Source of the DNA: Bacillota bacterium
GTDB lineage: Bacteria; Bacillota_A; Clostridia; Tissierellales; Peptoniphilaceae
Direction: 5' to 3'
Length of the DNA stretch: 8,428 nucleotides
Assembly: GCA_023418535.1 (NCBI GenBank)
Contig: JAEZZN010000006.1
Span: 1 to 8,428, forward strand
Under the pieces are notes generated by a model that was not told where the DNA came from, ran no database searches, and saw only the letters and a program-made list of their open reading frames with translations. How positions within the stretch are numbered: the first letter of the stretch is position 1; each line of letters opens with the position of its first letter. Positions 1-6,720 of this stretch are shown piece after piece. The position numbers and the translations under genes were made by a program.

Positions 1-125
1 AAGAATCGCTACACCACTTCCTCCATCCTCAACATCACTGTTAACGACTTGTGGTTCACTACACTTGGTGGTAAATACCTGTGGTTGGTTTATCTCCAAC
101 TGAATTCGTGCCATGCCCGGCACAC
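1..125 (-). mobile_element. 5' end of a group II intron inserted in lacF (partial, runs off the left edge)
   Basis: Reading leftward on the minus strand, LacF homology ends at about position 126. The next bases are GTGTG (125-121), matching the GUGYG 5' consensus of group II introns. The segment is about 47% G+C against about 30% around it. It forms short helices as RNA: GTGCC/GGCAC (119-123 with 108-112), GTTGG/CCAAC (96-100 with 84-88), ACCAC/GTGGT (51-55 with 13-17), and a 6-bp stem at 29-44 closed by a GTGA loop, which is a GNRA tetraloop. This would be the start of ribozyme domain I. It is in the same orientation as lacF, as needed for splicing to restore the message. The remaining domains, any reverse transcriptase ORF and the 3' splice site would lie left of the window. 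The intron class cannot be assigned. Alternatives are another structured insertion or a chimeric assembly end. Confidence 0.62.
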
Positions 126-340
126 AACGAAAGATCTTCACCAATTGCTTCCTTCTGTAGCATTTCAGTTTGAGCATTGTGTGCATCATTTAAACATTTT
201 TTACCTTCGGCAATTAGTTTTTCAGCCTTTTCATAATTCTTATCTCTTGCAGCATTTAATGCTTCAAGAAATTTAGATCTCGCATCCCCAGCATACGCAA
301 CAATCTCAAATCCCAGCATTGTCATTTCTTCCCTATTCAT
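59..340 (-). CDS. lacF: Lactose-type PTS IIA component LacF, interrupted after codon 71
   Basis: LacF is the cytoplasmic IIA phosphocarrier of the lactose/cellobiose PTS family; it passes phosphate from HPr to the IIB domain of the sugar permease. Residues 1-71, from MNREEMT through [14 protein letters not shown] to EAIGEDLS, match the N-terminal two-thirds of the roughly 105-residue family. The phosphorylated histidine (His78 in lactococcal LacF, in an HGQDH motif) and the last helix are absent. True lacF sequence stops at about position 126; the open frame continues to TAG at 61-59 through unrelated, GC-richer sequence. None of the three minus-strand frames past 126 resumes the family, so this is an insertion and not a frameshift. 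If the inserted element is a group II intron, splicing would restore the protein. The start at 340 is preferred over the ATG at 352, because that ATG overlaps the GGAGG ribosome binding site. The gene follows lacD by 17 bases and would normally precede the IICB and phospho-beta-galactosidase genes. Confidence 0.85.
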   Translation of the reverse strand: MNREEMTMLGFEIVAYAGDARSKFLEALNAARDKNYEKAEKLIAEGKKCLNDAHNAQTEMLQKEAIGEDLSLCAGHGTNSVGDKPTTGIYHQV

Positions 341-345
341 AAATT

Positions 346-350
346 CCTCC
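346..350 (-). promoter_or_regulatory. lacF ribosome binding site that decides the start
   Basis: GGAGG at 350-346 lies 5 bases before the ATG at 340-338 (MNREEMT, the usual LacF start). An upstream in-frame ATG at 352-350 overlaps this Shine-Dalgarno sequence and has no good site of its own, so it is probably not used. Confidence 0.75.
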
Positions 351-357
351 ATACTTA

Positions 358-1338
358 TTAATATTTATCTTTCCATGGCTTTGCATATTTGCTAATTGTT
401 TTATTTAGCTCTAAAATATTATTCAATCCTATAGTTCTTAACCATTCCCTTGCTTTTTCAGCCCCATTCTCAATATATACTTTAATAACACCTGCCCATG
501 TAGCTCGTCCACAAAGAACCCCATTAAAATTTGCTCCGGATTCATGTGCAAATTTCAATGTTTCATTGAACATTTCTGCTGAAACGCCAGCACTTAAGTA
601 TATGTACGGAAGATTTGTCGACTCATTCTGTTCTCTAAAATACTTTTCCGCTTCGCCCTTTGTATAAATAATCGCTTTCTTTGTATACCCTTCAACATAT
701 TCCATATTTACTGGAACTTCAACTTTAAGAACATCAACCCCAAATCTAGGATCTGAAAAAACTTTCATAGCTTCATTTACTTTTCTCGGTTTTAATCTAG
801 CATACTCTTCACTTTTATTATCAATTATTTTTTCATCATAAGATAATATTTCTAGAAAGAATGGTATATCTTCAGATTTACATTCAGCACCAATTCTTTC
901 AATATATGCTTGTTTTCGTTTATTCGTTTCATAATCACTATCAATGTCATAATATATTAGAAATTTAATAGCATCTGCCCCATATCTTTTCAATCTTTTA
1001 ACTGACCATAGGTCGAGACAATCTGGAAAACGTTTGGTTGACTTGGTGTCATAACCCGTTTTTTCATATGCCATCATTAATCCACTATCTTTATATTTAA
1101 CCTTTGATGCTGAAATGCCATACTCTGGATCAAGAAGAATTGCTGATGTATATTGAGTCAACTCTTCTGTAACTATCTTTTTTATTTCTTCTATTTGATA
1201 AAAAGTGACTTCTTCTTCCTGATATTTAGAAATCATTTTTTTCAACGCACCTCTTTGATCAAATGCTAATGCTGCAAAAATGTTATTTTCATTACTTAAC
1301 TTAATCATAGATTTAATTTTATTACTCGATAATTCCAT
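358..1338 (-). CDS. lacD: Tagatose 1,6-diphosphate aldolase LacD
   Basis: This is a class I (Schiff-base) aldolase of 326 residues, the usual LacD length. It cleaves tagatose-1,6-bisphosphate to dihydroxyacetone phosphate and glyceraldehyde-3-phosphate, the last step of the tagatose-6-phosphate pathway. Visible motifs are AFDQRGAL (25-32), the strand ILLDPEYG (67-74), [11 protein letters not shown] (121-131) and DVLKVEVPV (202-210). Lys205 falls at the position of the Schiff-base lysine known for LacD. The C-terminal part holds [11 protein letters not shown] and LCGRATWAG, expected for phosphate binding in the barrel. It starts 3 bases after the lacC stop. Its ribosome binding site GGAGGTG (1351-1345) lies inside the end of lacC, so the two are probably translationally coupled. 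In some streptococci a LacD paralogue also acts as a regulator; nothing here indicates that role. Confidence 0.96.
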   Translation of the reverse strand: MELSSNKIKSMIKLSNENNIFAALAFDQRGALKKMISKYQEEEVTFYQIEEIKKIVTEELTQYTSAILLDPEYGISASKVKYKDSGLMMAYEKTGYDTKSTKRFPDCLDLWSVKRLKRYGADAIKFLIYYDIDSDYETNKRKQAYIERIGAECKSEDIPFFLEILSYDEKIIDNKSEEYARLKPRKVNEAMKVFSDPRFGVDVLKVEVPVNMEYVEGYTKKAIIYTKGEAEKYFREQNESTNLPYIYLSAGVSAEMFNETLKFAHESGANFNGVLCGRATWAGVIKVYIENGAEKAREWLRTIGLNNILELNKTISKYAKPWKDKY

Positions 1339-1341
1339 AAT

Positions 1342-2277
1342 CTACACCTCCAAGACTTCAATCTGATTGAATATCTTCTCATAGTTATCATAATTAATGT
1401 GACCTGTCATAATTTCCATAGCATTCAATATTCCTAGAGTATTAGCTTTTTTTAATAATGCTTCATCTCCCAACTTATCTTTTATGCCTGAAGCTACACC
1501 AGCAATGGACGCATCTCCAGATCCTACCGGATTTATAACATTAATTTTAGGAATATTGACTTTATAATATTTATTATTATGCTTAGCAAAAGAACCTTTT
1601 TCTCCCAATGATATCATTACCCATTCTATTCCAGCAAATAAATCTAAATCTGTTACTCTTTTTAATGATTCAATATCATTATAATCAATACCTGTCCCCA
1701 CTAATTGAGACATTTCATCTATATTAGGCTTAATGAATGTCGGCTTGTACTTATTAATTACTACTCTTTTAAGGTTATCACCAGAGCAGTCAATAATAAT
1801 TGGTTTTAAGTGTCTAGAAGATATTTCTAGCATCTTTACATAGTAATTTGAATTTAGGCCTTTAGGAAGACTACCCGATATAGTTATTACATCGCTACGT
1901 AATAAAAGCTTTTCAAAATGTTTTAGAAACTCATCAGCTTCCAAATCTGATATTAATGGACCATTCTCCAATATTTCAGTCTGATTATCTTCATGCAATA
2001 TAGCAATACAATTTCTACTCTCATTTTTAATTCTATAGAAGTCATTTTTAATATTTATTTTTTCTAGTTCTGCCTCTATATAATCCCCAATCTTTCCACC
2101 CAATAATCCAGTAGCAACAACATTCTCTCCAATTTCATATAGGACTCTACTAACATTTAAACCTTTGCCCCCAGCTGTTTTCACTGTACTGATACATCTA
2201 TTTACTGAATTTAAACTAAATTTATCTAAACTATAAGAAATATCTAATGATGGATTCATTGTAATCGTTAATATCAT
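1342..2277 (-). CDS. lacC: Tagatose-6-phosphate kinase LacC
   Basis: This PfkB/ribokinase-family sugar kinase phosphorylates tagatose-6-phosphate to tagatose-1,6-bisphosphate with ATP. The protein is 311 residues from the chosen start, close to the usual LacC length. It shows the N-terminal MILTITMNPSLDISY, the PfkB signature 1 region GGKGLNVSRVL (about 36-46), the sugar-domain strand ending SGSLPKGL, and the C-terminal signature NPVGSGDASIAG, whose Asp (about 255) is the expected catalytic base. FruK (1-phosphofructokinase) is a close relative, but the position between lacB and lacD makes LacC the sound call. An ATG at 2283 adds two residues but directly abuts the AGAGG site (2288-2284). The ATG at 2277 has ideal 6-base spacing and gives the usual MILT start. 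The gap to the lacB stop is 9 bases. Confidence 0.95.
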   Translation of the reverse strand: MILTITMNPSLDISYSLDKFSLNSVNRCISTVKTAGGKGLNVSRVLYEIGENVVATGLLGGKIGDYIEAELEKINIKNDFYRIKNESRNCIAILHEDNQTEILENGPLISDLEADEFLKHFEKLLLRSDVITISGSLPKGLNSNYYVKMLEISSRHLKPIIIDCSGDNLKRVVINKYKPTFIKPNIDEMSQLVGTGIDYNDIESLKRVTDLDLFAGIEWVMISLGEKGSFAKHNNKYYKVNIPKINVINPVGSGDASIAGVASGIKDKLGDEALLKKANTLGILNAMEIMTGHINYDNYEKIFNQIEVLEV

Positions 2278-2286
2278 ATACATCCT

Positions 2287-2802
2287 CTAATCATGGTACT
2301 CACCTCTGTTCCATCTATTTATAAACTCTTCAAAGAAGTCATTATTTGCTTGTTCTTTATTGATAGACTCAATTTTGGATATTTTTTTTATGATTTCTTC
2401 AGTTTCATCTGTAGGTATATATTTCGCTTCTATAAAAGCATCAATTATATCCTTCATTAAAAGTTCTCCAACTATTTTACCTCCAAAACCTATTACATTA
2501 GCATTCAACTTTTCCTTTGCGTATATTGCCGATGTCATATCCCTAACTAATGCCGATCTAACCCCTGGAACTTTATTAACAGCATTATTTATTCCAACTC
2601 CAGTACCACAAATGCATATTCCCATATCAACTGTCCCACTTACAACCAATTCTCCAACTTTTTTCCCATATATTGGATAATGGGTACGTGCATTATCATA
2701 TGTGCCACAATCTACTACTTCATGTCCTTTTTCTTTTAAATAATCTACAATTGCAATTTTTTCGCTCAATACAATATGGTCACATCCTATAGCTATCTTC
2801 AT
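2287..2802 (-). CDS. lacB: Galactose-6-phosphate isomerase subunit LacB
   Basis: This is the catalytic-cysteine subunit of the heteromeric LacAB isomerase, which converts galactose-6-phosphate to tagatose-6-phosphate. The fold is RpiB-like. The length of 171 residues is standard for LacB. Visible features are [13 protein letters not shown] at the N-terminus, [13 protein letters not shown] (31-43), and [13 protein letters not shown] (61-73) with Cys65 and Thr67 at the positions of the RpiB catalytic residues. The run [21 protein letters not shown] and the C-terminal tail ending WNRGEYHD are both characteristic of LacB. An AAGGAGTA ribosome binding site lies just upstream (2815-2808), within the 15-base gap after lacA. 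It acts together with its neighbour LacA; neither subunit is expected to work alone. Confidence 0.96.
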   Translation of the reverse strand: MKIAIGCDHIVLSEKIAIVDYLKEKGHEVVDCGTYDNARTHYPIYGKKVGELVVSGTVDMGICICGTGVGINNAVNKVPGVRSALVRDMTSAIYAKEKLNANVIGFGGKIVGELLMKDIIDAFIEAKYIPTDETEEIIKKISKIESINKEQANNDFFEEFINRWNRGEYHD

Positions 2803-2817
2803 TTTTGTACTCCTTAA

Positions 2818-3246
2818 CTAACACATTTTATTTAACATATCTACCCTTATTTGATGACGCCCTCCATCATACTTACCCTCAATAAATGATCTCGCAATAT
2901 TTTTTGCAATACCATGTCCACATATCTCAGAACCTAATGTAATTACTCTTGAATTATTATGACTTCTAGTCATATACGCAGAACGTTCATCTGAAACTTC
3001 AGCCGCTATTACTCCTTTAATTTTACTCGCAACCATAAAAGGTCCGACTCCATATCCATCAATTATAATTCCTAAACTTTTTGAGTCTTTCTTAAGTTCA
3101 TCAACTACATCTAAAGTTATATCTACAAAATCTTTTTCTTGTTCACAACTCACATCGATAACTTCATAATTTAACGATTCAATATAGCTTTTTATGATGT
3201 TTTTTAAATTTGTTCCATGTTTATCTGCCCCAATAATTATTGACAT
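2818..3246 (-). CDS. lacA: Galactose-6-phosphate isomerase subunit LacA
   Basis: This 142-residue RpiB-like protein is the partner subunit of LacB in galactose-6-phosphate isomerase. It lacks the cysteine motif of LacB: the matching segment reads [17 protein letters not shown] (about 63-79). It carries the conserved [16 protein letters not shown] run (83-98), where His96 corresponds to the RpiB histidine near the sugar phosphate. The C-terminus, [18 protein letters not shown], is nearly invariant in LacA proteins. It is the first gene of the minus-strand lac operon. The ATG at 3246 has an AGGAG site (3258-3254) 7 bases upstream. Expression is probably controlled by the divergent LacR through the AT-rich region next to it. 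Confidence 0.96.
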   Translation of the reverse strand: MSIIIGADKHGTNLKNIIKSYIESLNYEVIDVSCEQEKDFVDITLDVVDELKKDSKSLGIIIDGYGVGPFMVASKIKGVIAAEVSDERSAYMTRSHNNSRVITLGSEICGHGIAKNIARSFIEGKYDGGRHQIRVDMLNKMC

Positions 3247-3328
3247 TTCAACTCTCCTAATTAAATATTTTTATTAATATAAAAGTATATAATATAATCT
3301 TTAATACATTCTTTATATTGATAAGTCT

Positions 3329-3357
3329 ATATTATCATTCTAATAAATATAAATCAA
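3329..3357 (-). promoter_or_regulatory. Candidate lacABCDF promoter
   Basis: On the minus strand, TTGATT (3357-3352) and TAATAT (3334-3329) are separated by 17 bases and lie 80-110 bases before the lacA start. The -10 matches the consensus at only 4 of 6 positions. A shifted GATAAT (3336-3331) fits better but gives a 15-base spacer. The region is so AT-rich that other placements are possible. Confidence 0.5.
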
Positions 3358-3365
3358 CATTTTTT

Positions 3366-3545
3366 TGTTTGTTTTTTTTTGTTTTAAACATATATTGTTA
3401 GTTTTTGTTTGTTAGTTTATTTATCATTAACATATATTTTATATCTTACCTATTGTTTTATATTATCGTTATTTCTGTTTGTTTTTATGCTTATTTTGTT
3501 TATTTATTGAAAATAATCTTTAATTTTGATATAATAAAACAAACA
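3366..3545. promoter_or_regulatory. Putative LacR operator array
   Basis: TGTTTGTTTT occurs exactly at 3366-3375 and 3476-3485, and as its exact reverse complement AAAACAAACA at 3536-3545. A partial copy (first 8 of 10 bases) lies at 3406-3415, and a related TTTTGTTTATTT at 3494-3505. The first copy sits just upstream of the candidate lacA -35. The 3476 and 3536 copies form a perfect inverted pair bracketing the lacR promoter, the last at the predicted transcription start. DeoR-family repressors of Bacillota often bind repeated T-rich TGTTT elements, so LacR is the likely ligand; this is inference. The T-rich background makes some matches expected by chance. The rest of the 3247-3589 gap shows promoters and nothing else recognisable. 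Confidence 0.5.
3507..3535 (+). promoter_or_regulatory. lacR promoter
   Basis: TTGAAA (3507-3512) and a perfect TATAAT (3530-3535) are separated by exactly 17 bases, a strong sigma-A type promoter. Transcription would start near 3542, giving a leader of nearly 50 bases before the lacR ATG. The AAAACAAACA element overlaps the predicted start, which suggests that LacR represses its own gene. Confidence 0.75.
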
Positions 3546-3589
3546 TTAAATGTCTATTTATCAACTTTATTGATAGTAAGAGGATTCTT

Positions 3590-4348
3590 ATGCTAAAAAA
3601 AGAAAGACACGAAAAAATTTTAGATATGTTAAAAATTGATGGTATAATAACCATCAAAGATATGATGAACGAAATGGATATATCAGATATGACAGCACGT
3701 CGTGATTTAGATTATTTAGCCGAAAAAGGACTACTGATTAGAATACATGGTGGTGCTCAACAGATATATGACAATAATGAACCACACGAAAAAACTCATA
3801 TAGAAAAACAGGTTCTTCAAATCGACGAAAAAAAAGCAATTGCAAAAAAAGCAAATGAATTCATAAAAGACGGAGAAACAATTTTTATTGGTCCAGGAAC
3901 AACTTTAGAACATTTAGCTTTAGAAGTGAAAAAAAGATCTATACGTGTTGTTACTAATAGTTTACCCGTTTTTACTATTTTGAATAAAAGCAATACAATT
4001 GATTTACTTTTAATAGGTGGTGAATACAGAAATGTCACAGGTGCATTCGTTGGTTCAATGGCAATTAATAGTCTAATGGCATTACGTTTTTCAAAAGCCT
4101 TCGTAAGCGCAAATGCTGTTAAGGATAATTTTATTGCGACTTATAGTGATCTTGAAGGTCAGATTCAACAATTGGCACTTGATAATGCAGTTGAAAAGTT
4201 TTTATTAGTTGATGGATCTAAATTTTATAATTATGATTTTTATAATTTTTATTTTATAGAGAATATTGACTTTATTGTTACTGATAGTAATATTTCAGAA
4301 AGTTTATTTAATGATTTTAGTAAATATACAAATATAATTAAATCATAA
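3590..4348 (+). CDS. lacR: DeoR-family repressor, probable LacR
   Basis: This 252-residue regulator has the DeoR layout. Residues 1-57 form the N-terminal winged helix-turn-helix, with the DeoR signature MTARRDLDYLAEKGLLIRIH (34-53) followed by GGA. The rest is a sugar-phosphate-sensing DeoRC domain with GPGTT (101-105), NSLP (123-126), GGEYR (143-147) and LLVDGSKF (205-212). Divergent transcription next to lacABCD points to LacR; in lactococci the inducer of LacR is tagatose-6-phosphate, and the same is likely here. The ATG at 3590 follows AAGAGGA (3579-3584) by 5 bases. There is no second gene behind it; transcription runs toward the glucarate operon on the opposite strand. The DeoR family call is very secure; the specific ligand is inferred from context. 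Confidence 0.9.
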   Translation: MLKKERHEKILDMLKIDGIITIKDMMNEMDISDMTARRDLDYLAEKGLLIRIHGGAQQIYDNNEPHEKTHIEKQVLQIDEKKAIAKKANEFIKDGETIFIGPGTTLEHLALEVKKRSIRVVTNSLPVFTILNKSNTIDLLLIGGEYRNVTGAFVGSMAINSLMALRFSKAFVSANAVKDNFIATYSDLEGQIQQLALDNAVEKFLLVDGSKFYNYDFYNFYFIENIDFIVTDSNISESLFNDFSKYTNIIKS

Positions 4349-4403
4349 AATATATTGCTTTTAATTAGGAATTATAATTAGTCTGTATAAACTATAAAGA
4401 TCT

Positions 4404-4454
4404 ATATGTCCTCTTGGATTGATATTAAAATAAATATTAATTAGGAGGATATAT
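4404..4454. repeat. Long imperfect hairpin downstream of lacR
   Basis: ATATGTCCTC (4404-4413) pairs with GAGGATATAT (4445-4454) with one G-U wobble on the plus strand. Inside it TTGATATT (4419-4426) pairs with AATATTAA (4433-4440) around a 6-base loop. It lies 55 bases past the lacR stop, in a 289-base gap with no gene. No T-run follows, so it is not a typical intrinsic terminator. It could be a 3' stabilising or processing structure, or chance pairing in AT-rich DNA. The TTAGGAGG within it resembles a ribosome binding site but leads to no ORF. Confidence 0.35.
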
Positions 4455-4545
4455 CCCTATTGTTTAACTAATTACAGTCTCATCAACCAACTTTTTCGTT
4501 TATTTATATTTTTTTAATTATTAAATATAATCTATTAATCGTTAT

Positions 4546-4590
4546 AAAAAATGGAGGATCAATAGTCATCCATCTAATGATCCTCCATTT
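4546..4590 (-). terminator. Rho-independent terminator of the glucarate operon, possibly bidirectional
   Basis: A perfect 13-bp inverted repeat pairs AAATGGAGGATCA (4549-4561) with TGATCCTCCATTT (4578-4590) around a 16-base loop. On the minus strand the stem runs into six Ts (4551-4546), a classical terminator 47 bases past the glycerate kinase stop. On the plus strand the tail is only moderately T-rich, but the hairpin may also end lacR transcripts, since the two operons converge here. Confidence 0.85.
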
Positions 4591-4637
4591 ATACGTTATT
4601 TATTTGTTATCTTCCTAAATATTAATAGCCATGTAAA

Positions 4638-5792
4638 TTATTTAACTAATTTATCTTGCCAAGATAAATATAGCTTCATAGCTGCATAAGCAGTTTGAGA
4701 AATATATTTTTCTGCATTCTCTATAGCATTTTCCAATTCCATAGGCCTATTTACTATATCCAAAACAATATCAATCCCTTGGTCTAGTACCGACTCATAA
4801 TCCTCATCTTTGCTACCTACAATAGCTATTACAGGTTTATTATATTTTTTTGCAATTTTGGCAATACCTACAGGAGCTTTACCGTTTAATGATTGTCCAT
4901 CCATACGTCCTTCTCCTGTAAAAATTATATCTGATGTTTTTATTTCTTCTTCAATAAATAACAAATCCATTATAGTATCGATACCACTGCTTACTTTTGC
5001 ATTTGTAAGTGCAATTAAAGTAGCGCCTATTCCTCCTGCAGCTCCTCCAGATTCAATATTTAAAATATTTTTTCCTGTTACCTCTTCTAGTTTTTCGCCA
5101 TAATTTTTCATCCAAGAATCGACTTTTTTTATTTCAGAAAGCTTAATACCTTTTTGTGGTCCAAATACCGCTGTAGCTCCTTTATCTCCTATCAGTACAT
5201 TTTTAACATCTGACAAAATAATAATACTAGTATCAACAATTCTAGAATCTAATTCTGATATATCAATTCTTCTAACTTGTGATAATCCTATTGCTCCATC
5301 ATCCACTTCCTTATTATTTTCATCTAATATTTTTACACCTAGAGCTTTAGCTAATCCTATTCCGCCATCATTTACAGCAGAACCTCCAAGTCCAATATAT
5401 ATTTTTTTAAAACCTTGGTCTAGTGCATTAATTACCATTTCACCTAGACCATAACTAGAGGCACGAAAAGGATCTAACTCACTATTTTTTAGTTTATCTA
5501 AGCCACATGGTGAAGCTGTTTCTAAAATACATGTCTTATCATCTAAAACTCCCATAATTGCTTTAGTTTTATTCCTAAAAATGTCTAAGACATCGAATTC
5601 TAAAATTTTACCACTTAGTCCCTTAGTAACTACTTCTACTGTTCCTTCCCCACCATCTGCTATTTCAAATATTTTAACTTCAAAATCACTTTCTATTCTA
5701 TTAAATCCTTTACATATAGCTTCTGCAACTTCCTTAGAACTTAACGAGCCCTTAAATGAATCAGATGCAATAATAACTTTGTGTTTTTTCAT
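4638..5792 (-). CDS. glxK: Glycerate kinase (GlxK/GarK family, type I)
   Basis: This 384-residue kinase phosphorylates D-glycerate with ATP; family members GarK and GlxK make 2-phosphoglycerate, which enters lower glycolysis. All family motifs are present in order: ASDSFKGSLSS (9-19), IADGGEGT (44-51), GLGGSAVNDGGIG (134-146), FGPQKG (210-215), GGAAGGIGATL (249-259), and FTGEGRMDGQSLNGKAPVGI (291-310). The length is normal and nothing looks damaged. It is the last gene of the glucarate operon, 10 bases after the lyase stop; its GAGGAGAG site overlaps the end of that gene. A terminator follows. Together with upstream garR it implies that tartronate semialdehyde and glycerate are true intermediates of the pathway. 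The choice between the garK and glxK names is arbitrary here, since both belong to this family. Confidence 0.95.
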   Translation of the reverse strand: MKKHKVIIASDSFKGSLSSKEVAEAICKGFNRIESDFEVKIFEIADGGEGTVEVVTKGLSGKILEFDVLDIFRNKTKAIMGVLDDKTCILETASPCGLDKLKNSELDPFRASSYGLGEMVINALDQGFKKIYIGLGGSAVNDGGIGLAKALGVKILDENNKEVDDGAIGLSQVRRIDISELDSRIVDTSIIILSDVKNVLIGDKGATAVFGPQKGIKLSEIKKVDSWMKNYGEKLEEVTGKNILNIESGGAAGGIGATLIALTNAKVSSGIDTIMDLLFIEEEIKTSDIIFTGEGRMDGQSLNGKAPVGIAKIAKKYNKPVIAIVGSKDEDYESVLDQGIDIVLDIVNRPMELENAIENAEKYISQTAYAAMKLYLSWQDKLVK

Positions 5793-5802
5793 TATCTCTC
5801 CT

Positions 5803-6708
5803 CTAAAGTAAGCCTGATTTCCTCATTTCTTCAGCAATTCTTTCTAGACAAGGCCCCTGTGAAGATAAACTTGGTTTTATAGGATCGCCAATATCTAGTC
5901 CTCTTAAATTAGCCATATCTTTTGTTGCGACTGGGAAGGACACTGTATCCATTATAAGTCTAACTGGATTTAGCTTATACTGATCTTCTAAAGCTCCAAC
6001 AAAATCTCCTGAAATAAATTTTTTATATATTCCACAAACTAATTCTGGAAATATATTAGCCGTACTACAAACAGCACCACATCCACCCATAGCCAATGTT
6101 GGATAAATCAATGTATCTTTACCGCCTAGTATAGAAAATGGATAATCTTTAGTAACCCTAATAAATTCTTGCAGTTTTGTTATATCTCCACTTGAATCTT
6201 TCATCCCTACTATATTATCAGTATTTTTTAATAGTTTTTCAACAAATTCAGGCTTCATATCATAACCTATTTTACCAGGATTATTATATAATAGCATAGA
6301 TAAATCTGGTACCGAATCTGCTATATCCTTAAAATGTTTATATAACTCTTCTTCTGTAGGCCTTAAAAACATTGGTTGAATTACTGATATTCCATCAGCT
6401 CCTAATCTCTCAGCCATTTTTGCGAGTTTAATACATTTTTTTGTACGTATTGCTCCAATTCCAAAATAAACAGGGACTCTTTTATTTACTTGATCCACAA
6501 TTATTTTGAATGCATGTTCAAGTTCATCATCATCAAACATATAAAACTCACCATTAGATCCAAATGCTAAAATACCAGAAACCCCACCTTCTATAACAAA
6601 GTCTACTTGTCTCCTTAATCTTTCTTCTGATATATTTTCATTTTCATCTACAGGCGTTATAATTGGCACAATAATTCCATGCATATCTAAATTACATACA
6701 AAAGCCAT
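5803..6708 (-). CDS. DHDPS/NAL-superfamily lyase, probable 5-dehydro-4-deoxyglucarate aldolase
   Basis: This is a 301-residue class I lyase of the dihydrodipicolinate synthase / N-acetylneuraminate lyase superfamily. It shows GIIVPIITP (11-19), GGVSGILAFGSNGEFY (41-56), the catalytic tyrosine Tyr141 in LLYNNPG, and the Schiff-base lysine Lys170 in GMKDSSGD. True DHDPS is unlikely given the neighbours. KdgD, the family member that dehydrates and decarboxylates the GudD product, carries Y-x-R-D-N at the tyrosine in the A. tumefaciens and B. subtilis proteins as I recall them; this protein has the aldolase-like YNNP. No aldehyde dehydrogenase is seen, while tartronate semialdehyde reductase and glycerate kinase flank it. 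The best inference is cleavage to pyruvate and tartronate semialdehyde. Automatic annotation may call it DapA or KdgD. The ATG at 6708 has AAAGGA 6 bases upstream; gudD ends 12 bases before it. Confidence 0.85.
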   Translation of the reverse strand: MAFVCNLDMHGIIVPIITPVDENENISEERLRRQVDFVIEGGVSGILAFGSNGEFYMFDDDELEHAFKIIVDQVNKRVPVYFGIGAIRTKKCIKLAKMAERLGADGISVIQPMFLRPTEEELYKHFKDIADSVPDLSMLLYNNPGKIGYDMKPEFVEKLLKNTDNIVGMKDSSGDITKLQEFIRVTKDYPFSILGGKDTLIYPTLAMGGCGAVCSTANIFPELVCGIYKKFISGDFVGALEDQYKLNPVRLIMDTVSFPVATKDMANLRGLDIGDPIKPSLSSQGPCLERIAEEMRKSGLL

Positions 6709-6720
6709 TTTATATCCTTT

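Noticed and set aside
59..126. A frameshift, rather than an insertion, as the cause of the short LacF
   Set aside because: None of the three minus-strand frames beyond 126 resumes the LacF C-terminus, and base composition changes at the same point.
49..276. Plus-strand ORF opposite the lacF exon and intron
   Set aside because: It starts at TTG without a ribosome binding site, is antisense to recognisable lacF, and resembles no known family.
2287..3246. lacA and lacB as a redundant gene duplication or as ribose-5-phosphate isomerase genes
   Set aside because: Each carries its own subunit-specific signature and length (142 and 171 residues). They are the two required subunits of one isomerase, in the standard lacABCD order.
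3405..3596. Hydrophobic 63-residue plus-strand ORF upstream of lacR
   Set aside because: It lies across the lacR promoter and operator region, has no ribosome binding site, and its Phe/Ile/Leu-rich translation is what T-rich noncoding DNA gives.
4441..4465. TTAGGAGGATATATCC as a ribosome binding site for a small gene
   Set aside because: The nearest start (TTG) is followed within two codons by a stop, and the motif is part of the 4404-4454 hairpin.
5803..6708. Biosynthetic dihydrodipicolinate synthase (DapA) for lysine
   Set aside because: The GSNGE motif replaces the GTTGE of DapA, and the gene sits inside a complete glucarate catabolic operon with no lysine genes nearby.
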